Source of the DNA: Schistosoma haematobium
Taxonomy: Eukaryota > Platyhelminthes > Trematoda > Strigeidida > Schistosomatidae
Assembly: GCF_000699445.3 (NCBI RefSeq)
Contig: NC_067197.1
Span: 25,651,809 to 25,715,808, forward strand
DNA length: 64,000 nt
Direction of reading: 5' to 3'
Below the pieces are notes generated by a model. The model worked only from the letters and a program-made list of their open reading frames with translations, searched no databases and was not told the DNA's origin. Every line of letters begins with the position of its first letter. Positions within the stretch are counted from its first letter, which is position 1. Made by a program: the position numbers and the translations under genes. Positions 44,087 through 58,157 of this stretch are shown in pieces.

Positions 44087-45471
44087 GTCCTTTATTTATG
44101 TTATCTTCAGGATAATAAAGAGACCTAAGTGTATGATATCTGACTTTGTTGCGTCAAGTCTTCATTTTCAAATCCTCTGAAAGAAAGTGTCTCTAAAATT
44201 CAGATAATGAGGGCTTTGCTAGATTCACTATGCATTACCCTATCCTTCCTTCAACTGTTCGTGAGTTGATAGCTGACTCTGAAGGTCGTATTTCCATTCT
44301 GATGATGGTAGGGTATCTTTATGTTCAAGACAATTCCACGTAGTCCATACTCAATGAGTCCATAGTAGGAATTAACAATAGGAAAAAAATCACATATTAA
44401 GTAATCAATAAGATGAACATCCGTTTGTTCAATCTCAGTGGCCGCACATCAATACAACAATCACTAACAGATATAACTAACGAATACACTTATTACGAAA
44501 CGAGTTGAATGAAAATGGTCTTAGTTTTGCGACAAATAGTAGTAAAGTTTGGTTTTGACGCTTTGAAACGTGGAGTAGAGTGAAAACTTATAATGATTGT
44601 CCGAAAAAATGGATTATATCTAAAACTTATTTTCAATATTGACAATTATACCGTTCTACATAACGAACAAGAGTACGAAGTAAATGGTCGATAAATCTGA
44701 GCAGATGGTGTGTCTAAAGCTTCTCACTTAAACTCCCAAGTGCTTATGAGGAAAACTTCTGTAGTTTATTACTGTCTTTATGTCATCAATCTCGAGCAAT
44801 ATAATCAATGTTTTAATCTAGATATTCAGCATTTTAGTCAAAAACCGATTATGATAAATAACTTATGCTGCTGAAAATGTTACAAAGTACCACAATAAGA
44901 CAAGACATAGAATGCTCTTATTTCCCATAAAAAAACATATGCACGTTATACATAAACTATGAAGTACAATTCACGAAGACAATACGTAAAGTATTTTTTT
45001 TTAAAAATACGTACTTCGAAAACTCAAATGATAGTTATCACAATCAAAAGTAACATGAATTTAGAAATGAATTGACTGCTTATAACAGTGAAAACGACAC
45101 CTGTCTTATCCACAAAAGTTTTAGGGTTCTAAAAAGAAGAGAATTTGCTTCTGGAGAAATATGACAACACGACATAACTCCAATGAAACAAATGAACTAC
45201 TTGAGTAAAATGTAGATATAATTCCTATAAAAAGTAAGTTATAAATAATCTTCATTATGTATAATGTGGGATATTGATTTTGATTTTGTCATAATGATAC
45301 AGGAACATTGACGAACACAACAACCATTTAGGAGAAACTAATTAACGATATTATTCGAAAATGAAGATATCGATCAGTGTTCTTCTAAAAATTTACCACA
45401 GCAAAAGACATTTAAAAGATTGAAGATTTCTCAGCAATATTAGGGAAAAGATTATTTTAATGGCTTCACAT
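44087..45471. other. Intergenic DNA and PAL 3' UTR
   Basis: The last part on the - strand is the presumed PAL 3' UTR, with a possible AATAAA near 44765-44770. No other gene or element is recognised. Confidence 0.5.
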
Positions 45472-46085
45472 TCAAGCAACCGAATCCGATGTATTAATAC
45501 CGGTTTTAAGTCTAAATAATCTAGATGACAGAGAATTAGAATGTGAAATCTTTGAATTGGTACCTTTAACTTTTGGAATAAACTTTTGTCTGTTATTTAA
45601 TGCATTATTTTGTTTTAATAATTGACGATCTGCATAAGCATCCATGAGCACATCTTCATCACTATTGTGATGACCTTCATTATCACCTGGTAGTTCATCT
45701 TCATCAGCATAATCTTCAAGTTCTTGTTCAGCAAAATAGTCTGAACCATCACTGTTTCTTAGAAGTGGTCGAAAACCAGCCTGTTTATTTTTCTTTGAAT
45801 TTTGTTTGGATGACCATCGTGAATAAATACCATTAGCAGATATTTTTGGTGAGACTGCAAAAACTTTATTACTTTCACGTTTATTTCTCCTCATATTACC
45901 ACTTGGTCGACGTCTGCACCAGCACAAACGTATACAACCCAGTATTAAGAGAATAAATACAATTAATAATAGAAGTGAAAGACCGGATAATTGATATGGT
46001 GTTAGTCTATGTAGTTTCCATATGTAACGACTCTCTATACCAACAAGTTCAACAAGATCATTTCTTTGTTCTAAACCAGTGAAAC
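45472..46085 (-). CDS. PAL: PAL terminal exon: membrane anchor and acidic cytoplasmic tail
   Basis: After completing a Gly codon, this exon encodes a short lumenal stem (GLEQRNDLVELVGIESRYIW). It then encodes one hydrophobic segment of about 20 residues (LSLLLLIVFILLILGCI) followed at once by RLCWCRRR, a stop-transfer signal with membrane-proximal cysteines. The remaining ~150 residues form a polar tail with an acidic cluster (DYADEDELPGDNE, NSDEDVLMD) and basic patches, ending at TGA 45472-45474. This matches a type I membrane enzyme with a trafficking tail, as in bifunctional vertebrate PAM. The join to the exon at 57844 spans an 11.8-kb intron and rests on phase (1/1) and domain order. A possible polyadenylation signal (AATAAA on the - strand) lies near 44765-44770. 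Confidence 0.88.
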
Positions 46086-47164
46086 CTGAATATCGATCAA
46101 TATAAAAAATAATAAAACAAATATATTGAAATAATCATTAGAAGTAACCTTGATTACAAAATATTTAAGAAAGATACAGAAGTCAATGAAATTATAATTG
46201 CGAATAAATTCCTAAGATATGTAATTATAAACTACAGTAATCTATATGTGAGTAGATTTTTCATAACTTTATAAAAAATCTGCTCATTACAAATTCAACA
46301 TAGGCATGAACACAAGGGGATACAGTAATCTGCGGCTGTTCGCTTGTAAGTATCAAAATGTTCAAAAAATGAGTTATATCCATTATCCTTAATTTCATAA
46401 GAGAGCAAAGTTGGTGAGATTTACATCTAATAACATCTTATCAAGTACAACTACCACGACAAATTCATCTAATAAACTCGGCACTGACTATAACTCAGTA
46501 GTTACTGAATCAGTCGAGGTGATAGTTGTTACTAATTACCAATAAACTATTTCAGAGTAACAAAGTGAGACAAATGATATCTATAAACACTGTATTTATT
46601 AATCGGATTTAGAGTTGTAGATGATTGTAATTTTCTATTTAGTAGCCTAAATGTATCATGCTTGTGGTGAAAACTAAGGTTAACTTTCGTATTTTCCATA
46701 GGTGTTCAGTACTGCGCAGTTCCAAACCGAGAACCTGATAAGAGGTTTTAAGTGATTTACAACTTTTCTTCAAATAATATCAGTTTATGATGAGTAAAGA
46801 AATCTGTGAATCTCTATCAAACACTCAAGTGAAGTTTAAATGAAACAGTTATTGGAATTGAGACCAATCAACAAACGCGTTTCAATAACCTGGAAAAGCT
46901 TAACACATGGCCAATTTATGTAAACATTTATAGTTTTACATCACATCTTTGTCTAAAAATAATTTCGAAATAAGTCGCTTCAAACGATTGATGCTGTTTA
47001 GGGATTTCAGTATTATAAAAGCTGTTGTGCCCACTGAAGTATTCTTGATGACTGATTCAAGAATCGCTTTTAAAACAAAGTTGTAGTTCTTATTCTTAAA
47101 CTCAAGAACATGTTCTGCTATCTACTTCATTGAAATCACTGTTATCTAACTGAATAACTTTAAA

Positions 47165-47620
47165 ATGTAACTCCTCGAGTTCTAGTGAGAAACCGCGATC
47201 AGCGGAGTACAGTCCGAGTTGGGTATGATATAGTCATCCACCGTCGATATGTCCTATATAGCACGATATCTAGGTTCATGGTTTCCTGTAGACTGCGGCC
47301 AGACACCAAACACCTTAACATAGTTAACGCAATTTCGAGTCACTTAGACCAGAGGCCGTATTGCAACTTGGTTGATGAAATTGTATCAGCATTTAAAGGA
47401 CTATAGAAACATGATACTGTATACTATTCGGTGATTAATTAATTACAAGTAGTTCTATCATTAGAGGGATAGATTGTAGAGTTTTCTAAGTATAAATGAC
47501 GAAATGATCTTAACGACATCACCATGGAACTCCTGCTTAGGAGCCCATACTAAGGTGAAACAATCGGTCAGTGGATCCTAGTTACTAATGGTGATCTAGC
47601 TAAAATCAGTTCATGATAAG
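47165..47620 (+). mobile_element. Decayed SINE in the large PAL intron
   Basis: The 5' module (CTCGAGTTCTAGTGAGAAACC) opens it. A region with no clear tRNA-like box follows, then a hammerhead-module remnant (CTGCTTAGGAGCCCATACTAAGGTGAAAC) and a degraded 3' part (GGTGATCTAGCTAAAATC). The middle shows a short open frame (47185-47406) that I do not regard as a gene. Confidence 0.55.
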
Positions 47621-48393
47621 TATTTTTATTAATACTAGAACTGAGAGAACTAGTGTAAAAATAAATTAACGAATCAGACGATGATAACGATTATATTAAC
47701 AAACTTATAAACTATACGAGTGATTATATTGTAATTTTGGCTCATTAATAATTATGTTTTTGTATAAGTATGGGAAAGAAGAGAAGTTGTTTTTAATATT
47801 CCTTCATAAAACGATAACCAAAAATCGATAGATGCTCAATGTTCACCACCATACTATATTGTACTTGAAGAAACGCTCGACGTTTATATCTCTACTAACT
47901 AAATATAACCAAAAGAATAAACATGATAAACCTTTATACTAAACCCGTAGATACAAAAAAACCATTTGTTTAATGCCTTTACTTCACATAAACTTTACTT
48001 ACTATTGGACCCTATAATTCAGCATTTACGTTCTAGTCAAATCAATCTAGCATAAATATTATCTTTACATTACTACTTTCTATTAGTTTAATTTATTAAT
48101 TTAAATTTTAACTAAACAGTTTTTCACATTGTTTGCATACATTACTAATGATTTGTATAGTTTGTTTATTAAATATACAATAACTTTTTCTTTACCTAAT
48201 TCGTGTACAAAACTTGACAAATTATAATAACAGTATGAATATCTGAATGATTTCTGCTGTAATTATCAAAATATAAATCAAGACATAATTCATACTCTGA
48301 TCACGTTCACTTATATGATCTGAACATATTTTCAATTCAAAGAAAAAGAATTCTAAAAAAAAATTCATTTTACACAGAAGTTTTAGAAGTACA

Positions 48394-51300
48394 CATCTTG
48401 AAGTGAGTCATTAGTGAGCACATGATGATTATGATCAGGATAAGAATTTGTGAAATTTACATAAAATTATTTTTATTTTTGACAAATTACCAGTTGGAGG
48501 CTTAGGTCAATGAATTTTAATCATTATAAATGGGATAAAAATACATATGTACCATAATGATTTGTTTTACTACTAGTTTTTAACCCAGAATAATGTATTT
48601 CTAGTATACTAGTTAATAGATTACAACCTTAACTGGTTTATAATTGTAAAGTTAATGAAAATAGTTAATTTATCTAACAAATTTTGTTGTTGTCGTCGCT
48701 TTTTTTAGTAAAAAAAGATATTCTCTAAGAACCTTTAAGTAACATTGTTTAGTGTAATATTGGCTTATTTCAATTTAATTTACTACTCTTTATGTATGTT
48801 CCAATGAACATATGTTTTCAATAACTACTTAAGATATTTTAGACTAACTAGACTTTAATAATTACTAATTAAGTATACCATAGTAAATACAAGTAAATAG
48901 TAAGTGAGAAAGTATTCCTAAAAGCTTAAAGAAATACAGGTATTTATCGGTTAATGTTTAGTTTTAATGATTACTAATGTATAAAGTGTGTTAATAATTA
49001 TGTGACTGGTATCTCTAAACTGAAATGGATGAAGAAAGTTCGTGAATAGCAATAATCTATGATACACAAGCCTTATTACTTTAACGAATAAAGAAAGAAT
49101 AACTTGATTAAACTTAAAGTTAAAATATATAAGGAAGAAATAAAAAAACACAATACTACTTATGTATGAATTTGTTCAAGGATAGGAAAAAGTCATATAT
49201 TTTGTAATATGTTATCAAACAAACAAAAGATTTTATGGAATGGATAGATATAATGCATATAGTTTTAATTGAGATAACTTCAGTTGAATATGCCATCCAG
49301 TGCTTTTAGATTTCCCACGGTGGTCTAGCTTCAAATGACTCATGATCTCAACCATAGAAATTAGCACATATCCATAAAACTCTTTCTGATATAAATATGC
49401 TTATGAATGAAGTTCATATGTTCCATGTTTATTTTATCAAATAAACTTGATGAACGAAATAAATTTGAATGATTTCAATGGTGTTTTATAAACGTGTTTG
49501 AGAACTTTAGTTAGACATCACAGATTAACCCTAATTATACAACAGTCAAAAAACCAGACAGGACTGGGCACTTGTTTCACCTTAGTATAGGACTCTTCAA
49601 TATTATGTATTCATTACTGCTAAATGAGAGTAGAATTAAGAACCTTCAGAGCTGAAGATCAAAGTGTAACCTTCAGATTGTAGTGTCGGTTATTATGTTA
49701 AGCCCATATACTTTATCTAGCTTTCGGACAGCCCAATCTATTCATTCTACTTGAGTCACATTCTGACCTTGTTATATTTATTCACTTATCAATCTTGACT
49801 GTTTTGATATGAGCGCACAGGTGTGTGTACATTTCTTATCCCATTACTCATCACATGTCTGTAACTTACTTTTGTGTAACTAGAACTACTGATTAACGCT
49901 TGGTTAAATGGGAGTTGGCTTATCCGCCACCTCCACTCTGCATCGTTTCTCTTCCCTCCATTCCATTCGCTTTATATACAAAATATATGTATTCACGAGT
50001 CCATTCTCGTTATTCGACTTATTTAATTCCGTTATTGACTAACGCGATTTAAGTCGATGATTATATACGAGAATAGGCGATATATATATTTCAATAACAA
50101 TCATTCATACGGTCGAATTAAAGTCAGAACTCGGGCCAATAAAAGATTACTGGATCGCCACCCAATAACTTTCATTTCTAACTTTAATTAATACGTTATA
50201 TTTAGAAAACATTATGCATCGTCATTACTAATATTTCTCTCATACCCGATGTGAATGAATTTCATTTGTCACGGCTCTTCACTGAAATATTTGAGTTATT
50301 ATTAACTAGGTGTTTCATATTTATTAAACTGTTACATATTAGATTTTATTTTGAAGGTAGTGAATTGTACGAACACAAATAGTTAGTAAGCTGTTTAATC
50401 GTCAATAAACGTTTACTTAATGTTTTCATAGAAAAATCATTAAACTATTGGGTAGTTTAGTCATAATTCATTTATTATTGATTTCCAATTCAATGTATGG
50501 TCACTTTATCATTAAGATAAACAAATTATCATGTATATGAATTATCGTTTGTTACTTTATGAAATATGGGTTGGTGAAAATACTCTTCCAAATATCCAGA
50601 AAGTTGCGTTCACCAAAAAGCTCGAAGAGAAATACACTGTAATAAATAATTATCTTTAGTAAACGGATATCCTAAGCCAATTGTGAAAAATATAGTCCCG
50701 AATAGTGAAGTAAAACAAAAGAATACTAGAATAAAAGTTTTTATTCGATTGTCATTTAAAGGTGATCAAATGATGAATAAAATCAATTAAACACTATAAG
50801 CAGCTTTATAAAGTACATTCTGAGCTGCGAAGTTCATCTCACTATACATAACACTATGATCAATAATCAAAACTAAAGTAGACAAATATCTATTAAATAT
50901 AACCCCTAACCGCATTCATCAATTTGCCTGTATATACAAAACCACATATATTAGAGGGACAACGAATAGGCTTTTACTCGATTAAATGGAGATATTTCAA
51001 AATATCCTACACCTTCGAGGAGAAGTCTAATCACATAAGTCGATAGTACGTTACCTACTAAACACGGTATATGACGTGAATCCAATGAACTCGTTCAAAG
51101 TTATTTATAAACAATATAATTCCATGTTATTAAAACTCAAAAAATCATAGTAACCAGAAGGCTTAAAATTAACCTTTGTATTCAAAAAAAAGTCTGTAGT
51201 TAACTATCAACAGCCTAAATAACATTTTAATATCTATTTTCCTCTCAATGAATTGTAATTATAATTTGATCAATTCACATCACAAATCTTCTTTTTATTT

Positions 51301-52595
51301 AAACTTCTGAAATTTTGTTACGATACACAATATAGTTATCTTAATATTCAAAAACTGTTACCTAAAGTAATTATGAAAAGAACCCCACAAATGAATTCTG
51401 AAATTATTTCCAATGCGTAAATTCAAACCCCTTTATGTGTTCAAAAACAGTTTGTTCTTACCTTAAACCTACCCTGGTAATATTGACTTATTATCCAGAG
51501 TGATTAGGATTCACTTTGTGTTCACATTATTATTACTCTTATCATTATCCTTATCTCCTCTTACCCGTTTCCTGTCTAGTTGACCTTTTATTTTTATATA
51601 TAAATGCTCTTAGCAAGTATATGTGTGACCAGATTGTTCGAAATGTATTGCGCTAATATATCACATAGTTCTGATAATCTTCGTCTTCTAATATCATTAT
51701 CGAAATTTCCAATGCTGTTGTCATATTGTTGTATGTGCTACTGATGTTGACAAATATAAGTAGTATGTACCAATCGAAAGTAAAATACTTGGAGATAGAA
51801 GGTGAAGAAGACCAAAGAAAAGAGAACGGGAACAGAGAATGATTCATGTGGAAATGAAGAAACAATGAAGTCTGAGACAATTGATTAACATTTTGCAGAA
51901 GAAACAGTCAAGTTTAAGACAATTGTTTGACATTTCGAAAATAAAGAATTCGCTGTATATTTCTCAAATTTTATTAAGATATTTTATGTTGAAATACATT
52001 TGGTTGTCCTTGATTGCATTCTCGTTCACAACAGTATCATCAACCGTTACATGAATGGTAGATCTGAGAGTCTAGTTTATAGATCCGCACTTCGTGAATA
52101 AGCCATATTATGTTCAAGTTCGAAATGTTTTCTGTCATTTTTGAAATTACTTTCACATTCCTGATAAAATCAATATATTTATAATACCCCAATCAGTAGA
52201 ACAATTCAATTTTCCTATGTTTTGTAGCTCTCTGCAAACCAACTCTTTAGAGAATATTTATTATTTTTATGAATATCAGTCTATTCAATGCTCAATTTAT
52301 TTGAAATTTTTGAGTCAAACCTTGGTAATCATCTCTACATACTTTCACATTATTTCTCATGAAGTTGATTACTGTAATAATTTGAATAAAGTATTGGCAT
52401 ATGGATACTTGTCAACTAGTCATTTAGTGTCATTATGTCCGTAACTACTCACTGTATCGTTAATCCATTTCTCAACAGAACTTATTCAGTATACAATAGA
52501 TGACTATATTTACATTAAACTATTTGACGGATCATATATGATTAGGCACTTATAAGAAGTGAAAGGGAACAAAAATACTCAATTCTATTATTTCA
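48394..52595 (-). repeat. Large inverted repeat, right arm (about 4.2 kb)
   Basis: This is the reverse-complement partner of 21755-25967. The inner boundary is sharp: homology stops after CAAGATG on the left and before its complement on the right. The arm lies wholly inside the 11.8-kb PAL intron. Relative to the transcription of its host gene it has the same orientation as the left arm has in Wnt. Immediately outside its outer end (52605-52790) is a diverged direct copy of a segment that also lies inside the arm (51820-52040). Confidence 0.95.
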
Positions 52596-52604
52596 CTGAA
52601 TAGA

Positions 52605-52790
52605 GAACTAAGAATGATCTATGTCGTAACGAAAAAAACAATCAAGTCTAAGACGATTGATTGGCATTTTGCAAATGAAGTATTTACTGTATGGTTTTCA
52701 GATTTTACTAAGATATTTTGTGTTTAATTAATTACATTCGATTGTCTCCACTTGTGTTTTCGTTCACTACAATAGTATTGTGAATACTAA
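52605..52790 (+). repeat. Dispersed repeat copy abutting the right arm's outer end
   Basis: It begins about 10 bp outside the end of arm homology (52595) and is in direct orientation with the copy inside the arm (51820-52040). It is diverged from that copy, and closer to the copy at 270-500 in the TTTACTGTATGGTTTTCAGA stretch. Confidence 0.65.
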
Positions 52791-53254
52791 GCAAATAGTC
52801 TGCAGTTTTGTCTTATTTCTTGTTCATTTCCCTAACGTTTTGTTGAATTTTTCGCAGATAAATAACCTCGTTAACGAATTTCCTATATCTAAAGTTGATT
52901 CAATTTACATAAAAACTTATCGCCGTTATCATAGAATCGGATATAACAGTTAACAATAATCTAATCATATGACTTTGTGGTTATTTTTAAAAATACCATT
53001 TTCCGATTTGTTTTTTGATAATAAATCTATCTGCATTATTGTCATATAACAGCGATCAAGAATCTTTGTTTGGAGATGATATCATCATTACTTTGTCAGA
53101 TTATTTAATATCTGATTGTGACATTACTGTTGACAGTTGTCATTTTGGACACTATTATAGTCAATTAACAAATTAAAGTTTATGGATGGGAGAGCTTAAA
53201 TTTCTTTTGCTCCACTGTATCAAAAGTTTTTCAACTACTTTAGGAAACATATAG

Positions 53255-53400
53255 TGCAAACGCTCAATCAAGTAACTATGATCATTAGTGGTGGATCGTG
53301 GATAGCAGTAAAATCCAGAATGAGCGTTTCGTCCGACTTTTGGATACGTCTACCTGATGTATCTTTATCCGGCACTCGAACCCAGCTTGGTCTCTTTCTG
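53255..53400 (-). mobile_element. Decayed SM-alpha-like hammerhead repeat
   Basis: On the - strand a GGACGAAACGCTC block and TCTGGATTTTACTGCTATCC follow the SM-alpha pattern, but CTGATGA is destroyed (GTAGACG). A tRNA-like GGGTTCGAGTGCC occurs near 53378-53390 on the - strand, consistent with a polymerase-III-type promoter remnant. Confidence 0.55.
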
Positions 53401-56400
53401 AATTTCCATAAGTACAAGATGTTCAAAGTCGGTTTAGTTAATTAATAGTTTTATTGAACATCAAAGAAATTTCAGTTTATTACAATAATCCTATCATAGT
53501 TATGAGCAAATGAATCAACATGCCAACATCTGTAAGCCACATATTTTTCAATTGTTTTAACCATTCAATAAAATGCTTTAAATGATAAATTATAAAAACT
53601 ACTTGATGTATTCATGAGGTTTACAAGCAGGCTCAAAACTGATTACTGCAAAATCCAAGTCGAACCATCACAATTCTCGGTATCTGATATAGTGAATAAT
53701 AACAATCGATTATAGTGAGAAGTTCATTTTTCAGCCGTACGTGATATGTATTCACAGCTTAAAAAGGATTATAGGTACTTAATTGTAAAATATTATAAAT
53801 ATATAGTCACACAGTAAATTATTGAATTATTATTGTTAAATGTGATTCAATTAAATTTAGACAAATCTGACTGATAATCTAACTGTAAATAAATCATGGA
53901 AAATGTGAAGTATTCTCAAATCACTTTGATTTATTTTGAGAATCAAACAAATTCTTATTACAAAATCTTGGTTTTAATATTTGAGCCTTCCCTCTAGTGT
54001 TCCAACTGATATGTAGTTGTTGGGGTTATCAGAACCGGTTAGGAAGACAATTTAGGTGTCTGTACGACGACTTATTGGTATCTTTTCATCTTAATCTTAT
54101 ATTTTTAAAGAAAGAGAGGTGATAAGATTCTACAAATTAAATATATACCGCAGTGAAAATAGGATGTGATAGGAGCTCACTACCCAGAGACATATGTGGA
54201 TGAAAACGGATGACATCTAGCCACTGTTGAAACATCTAGATGTACATACACATATCTGAATATCTATAAGTTAGTTGTATAAGTGATCGGGAATGATGGA
54301 ATAACTATGATCATATATATATATATAATAGATACAAGACTGTATTCTTAGAAATATCAACGGTAATAATTAGCTATTTTCAGACTGATACTACTTTTTT
54401 TCAACGCATTAATTCTGAAGACAGAAACAAATATAAGTACGCTTTATTTACACATTTTCTGTTAGATATGAACTATCAGATTTATTTGAGCAGTTACTAG
54501 ATTAAGTCGATCAAACGTATTCGATAAAATCCGAGGAGCATCAATGGACTTGAGAAACATCACATTGTTCACTACTTAATCATTAATCGACGGTCAATAT
54601 CCCAGTTCTACAGAAGATCATTCTTCATCCGAATAGCTTAGTAGTAATGTCTTAGATTGTGAAGTCTGGTGACGCTAGATTGATTTCCATAAGACGTATC
54701 ATTTTCTTTAAAGTTGGGAATATGTTTTGTTAAAGTGTAAACTAGTATGAAACCTAGCTCAAAGGTTTCATGTTATCTACTTTCAATCACCAAATATTTA
54801 ATAAAAATTCGATCATTTCTTTGAAGACATTATCAAGTGTACTTTTTATAAACAATTTTAACATTTTTTTAAAGCTTCCATTTAAGATATTGTTTCTACT
54901 ATGTCAACACAATTTTAATATGCTTAACTTAAGATATAGATTGAAAATTGTTTTCTTGGTTTAAAAAAGTCAACAGAAATTAATTATACTATTATTAGTG
55001 TTATTAAGACTATCATTATTATTATTGTTACACAAAATGATTGTTATTAGTATAGTTAAAATTACTACTACTATTACTACATAATAATAATAATAAACAT
55101 TTTCTTAATGCATTGAACAAGTAATTTCTAGAATTGTGATATTTATCGAATCATATACTACAAAACGAATTCATAACTAAAATATGCTGGTTTTCTTGTA
55201 TTCTCAAAAAGACTAATATAACCAGCATCTATTGTTGTCAAGCACATAATGATCAATAATTATGATAGCAAACCAGTTAACAGTCAGGAAAATTTTAAAA
55301 GATTAAGCAGATCGTCAAGAACATTGTTCATTTCAAAGGTGAATCACCTTATGTTTTGTGGAATTACAACCAAGTATTATTTCGTTTAAAATATACACAA
55401 TAAAACGTATCCCTGAACTTCCAAGGATTCTATACAAAAAAGAATAGCCCACACTGTTTAATTCTAAGCTCTGAATCATTTACAATTAAACGTCTATACA
55501 CAATTACGTGTAGACTATCAGTCTAGCCTAGATCTGGTGGAAAATACCAAGGTTTTACAATGGTGGTAACAGAAGACGCTTATCTGATTGTTTTGCTTCT
55601 ATATCTAATTACTGATATCAAATACCTTAGTAAGAGAAGTCTCGAATAAAAAGTACAAAAATGTTCAGTGCTTAATATATCTTATAATGATACTTAACTA
55701 TTTCATAATTTTGACACCAACAAATTAGACAACTGATTACTTTCGTCTTACTCCGTATCTCATTTAACTATACGATACGGTAAATATGTGATACATGACC
55801 AAGTATTATCGTAGTTTATTCTTGTTGATTAAATGATTTTCTAGATTAGTTATATATCGCCCTTCATTCGTATACTATTAGTACTTTACTAATTTACAGT
55901 ACCCATTTAATAATCATTTAGCCTGTATGCTAAACAAAAAAATTACTGAATTAGAGTGAAATAATTAACATTAAATAATTGGTCCAAACTTGTTCCTGAA
56001 TTCATTCATTATGTTAAATATATTATATTCATTGGCCAATGATTTGCTCTAAATTTTTATTCCACCTCTCATAGTAAAACAATTAATTATTCATCTGCCA
56101 ATTGTTTACAAAAACCATGATTAAGTAAATGATCGAATCAATATCAGAAGTAAATTTCTGTAATCTATTGAATAATTGAAAATTTTTTTACTTATAGCGA
56201 ATTTGCTAGGAAGTCTAAGTAGAATTTAAATATTCATTGTTTAATTTCTAAGTCTAATATTCAATGTTTTTTCACAGCGAACTAAACAACTTTACCTAGA
56301 CCCTTTGAATCCGATGTAAGAGGTCGAATCTTTTGCTTTTACCGACGTAACTAGAATGCATACATTATGTGATTACGGAATTCTAACCAAAATCATGTTG

Positions 56401-57843
56401 TCTAATCATTATTATTGGTTGAGTTCCGCTAATAAAACTGCTAAATAGTTACTAAACATAATATCTAAGTTTTGTTTTACCTAATACTCATCATCAAAAC
56501 TTATAGAAAACACTGGAATCTAATAGAAGGGGCTCACCAGTAATAAATATTTTACAATGCAGCAGCTCTAATAGCTCACTAATTATCTCTGTAGATGTAA
56601 GAATAGATGATTTACGTTTTGAAGCAAACTCAAAGCATATGTTGCCTCTAAATACAGACATGGTATAACCACATTTCTTCCTACTGATTGCCTCCAATCA
56701 TCTAAGTGAAACCTATAACAGGACTAGTGTACACTACCAGTTCATTCATAGTTAACCCTCTATTACCTAATAAAAATCAATTATTTATATCTAATTGTTT
56801 CCTTTAAAATACTTTTTGTTGTTAATTTATTCTCTAGTTTTCTTTCTTTACCAAATGATATTGTCGTAAGAAATGAACACAATAAAATTTGCTCAAAAAC
56901 AGACCGACTTTCACAAAATGATCTCCATAAAGTAGGTTATATAGAGAGTTAGTCTTATGATTCACATTTGTTTTCATTAATTTTACATTTTCAGGTGGTA
57001 ATTGTTTCTTTCTTCATCATAGTATTAACTGATGAAGTTAATTGTTTTCTAAATTACTTGTGCATCTAAGTTAATTATGTATAAAACTTATTCAGGAGTT
57101 AAGTTAAACAAAGTTGAAAATATTTAGCAGAAGGATATGAATACTTTATTGACCACTGTAAGCTTCAATTTTCGAAAAAGATATGAATGTCTTTGAACTT
57201 TCAAAGACTTTTTTTCATATGTACAAACGATCATAATATCTTAATCAAGCTGGCTATCAGACAAAAAGATGTGCGAATTAATCTGTTCAGATTTATTTCA
57301 GAATCTGTGACCAAACTACTTTAGGAAAGTACAAACTTTGAGATTGTAAGCAATTCAGATGTACCACTCATTATGATGATTATTATACTTGGTTGAGTAA
57401 CTGCTAAAATAATGTTAACGATCATTTTTATATATTGTGACTACTCGTATTCACACATATATTTATCATAGCCTTTCGGTGATTTGATTCAAGTAGATAG
57501 CATTTCCAGTTTCTTAATAAACTAAGTATATGGTTCTGCTTGCTATTCAGTATTAAAGGAGTTACTGCTGTTGGAAGATTTATTGATCATTTTAAGCCAA
57601 TGATTTTTTTCAAAACCTTGGGAAACTCTAGACAACGTGAAAATTTAAGAAGCAACAAAAGTCATGAATCCTACCTGAACTAAGTATGGATAATTCAAAA
57701 GTTTTAAAATATGTCAAAGCATTCAAATATCAATCTTTAACTTCTGATCATTAGACGGAAACACAGTAATTTTTATGATAAATTGATAAAGTAGATGAAT
57801 TTCGCAGGTAAAATTATTTCATTTAAATAATTCATTCACTTAC
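53401..57843. other. PAL 11.8-kb intron, proximal part
   Basis: AT-rich intron with low-complexity ATT/ATA stretches near 55000-55095 and a short TA run near 54313-54327. I see no recognisable transposon coding. The open frame at 56494-56697 has no family resemblance. Confidence 0.55.
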
Positions 57844-58157
57844 CAGAATCATTTTGGATTTCAAATCGATGAACTTTATATGGATAGATTTCGGATACAT
57901 AAATAATATCATTTTTAGGAGACAAAGTCAAATCATGAGGTGATCGTACATTCTGAACAGAAAAAAATCCATTTAATGCAGAACCTTGATATATATCTGC
58001 CCAATATGGATTGTACGATCTATTTTTCAATTCGTTCAAACTTTTTGGTTTATATGGATTTAAAAAGAACAAATTTGGTGGTAATAGTACATTATCATTA
58101 CTCGATGTTGGATCGACTACAGATGTATAAGTGCTACCAGTTAGTCCAACGATTAAT
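57844..58157 (-). CDS. PAL: PAL catalytic core, last propeller exon
   Basis: The exon encodes KLIVGLTGSTYTSVVDPTS, a proline-rich stretch, and then VRSPHDLTLSPKNDIIYVSEIYPYKVHRFE. The PHD histidine is the third zinc ligand, so all three metal-binding histidines plus the catalytic Arg and Tyr are present across the gene; the enzyme is predicted to be active. A roughly 50-residue lineage-specific insert (KPKSLNELKNRSYNPYWADIYQ region) lies before the VRSPHD motif. The acceptor is TTGTAG and the donor GTAAGT at 57838-57843. The exon ends in phase 1, with its last G completed by GT from the terminal exon. Confidence 0.94.
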
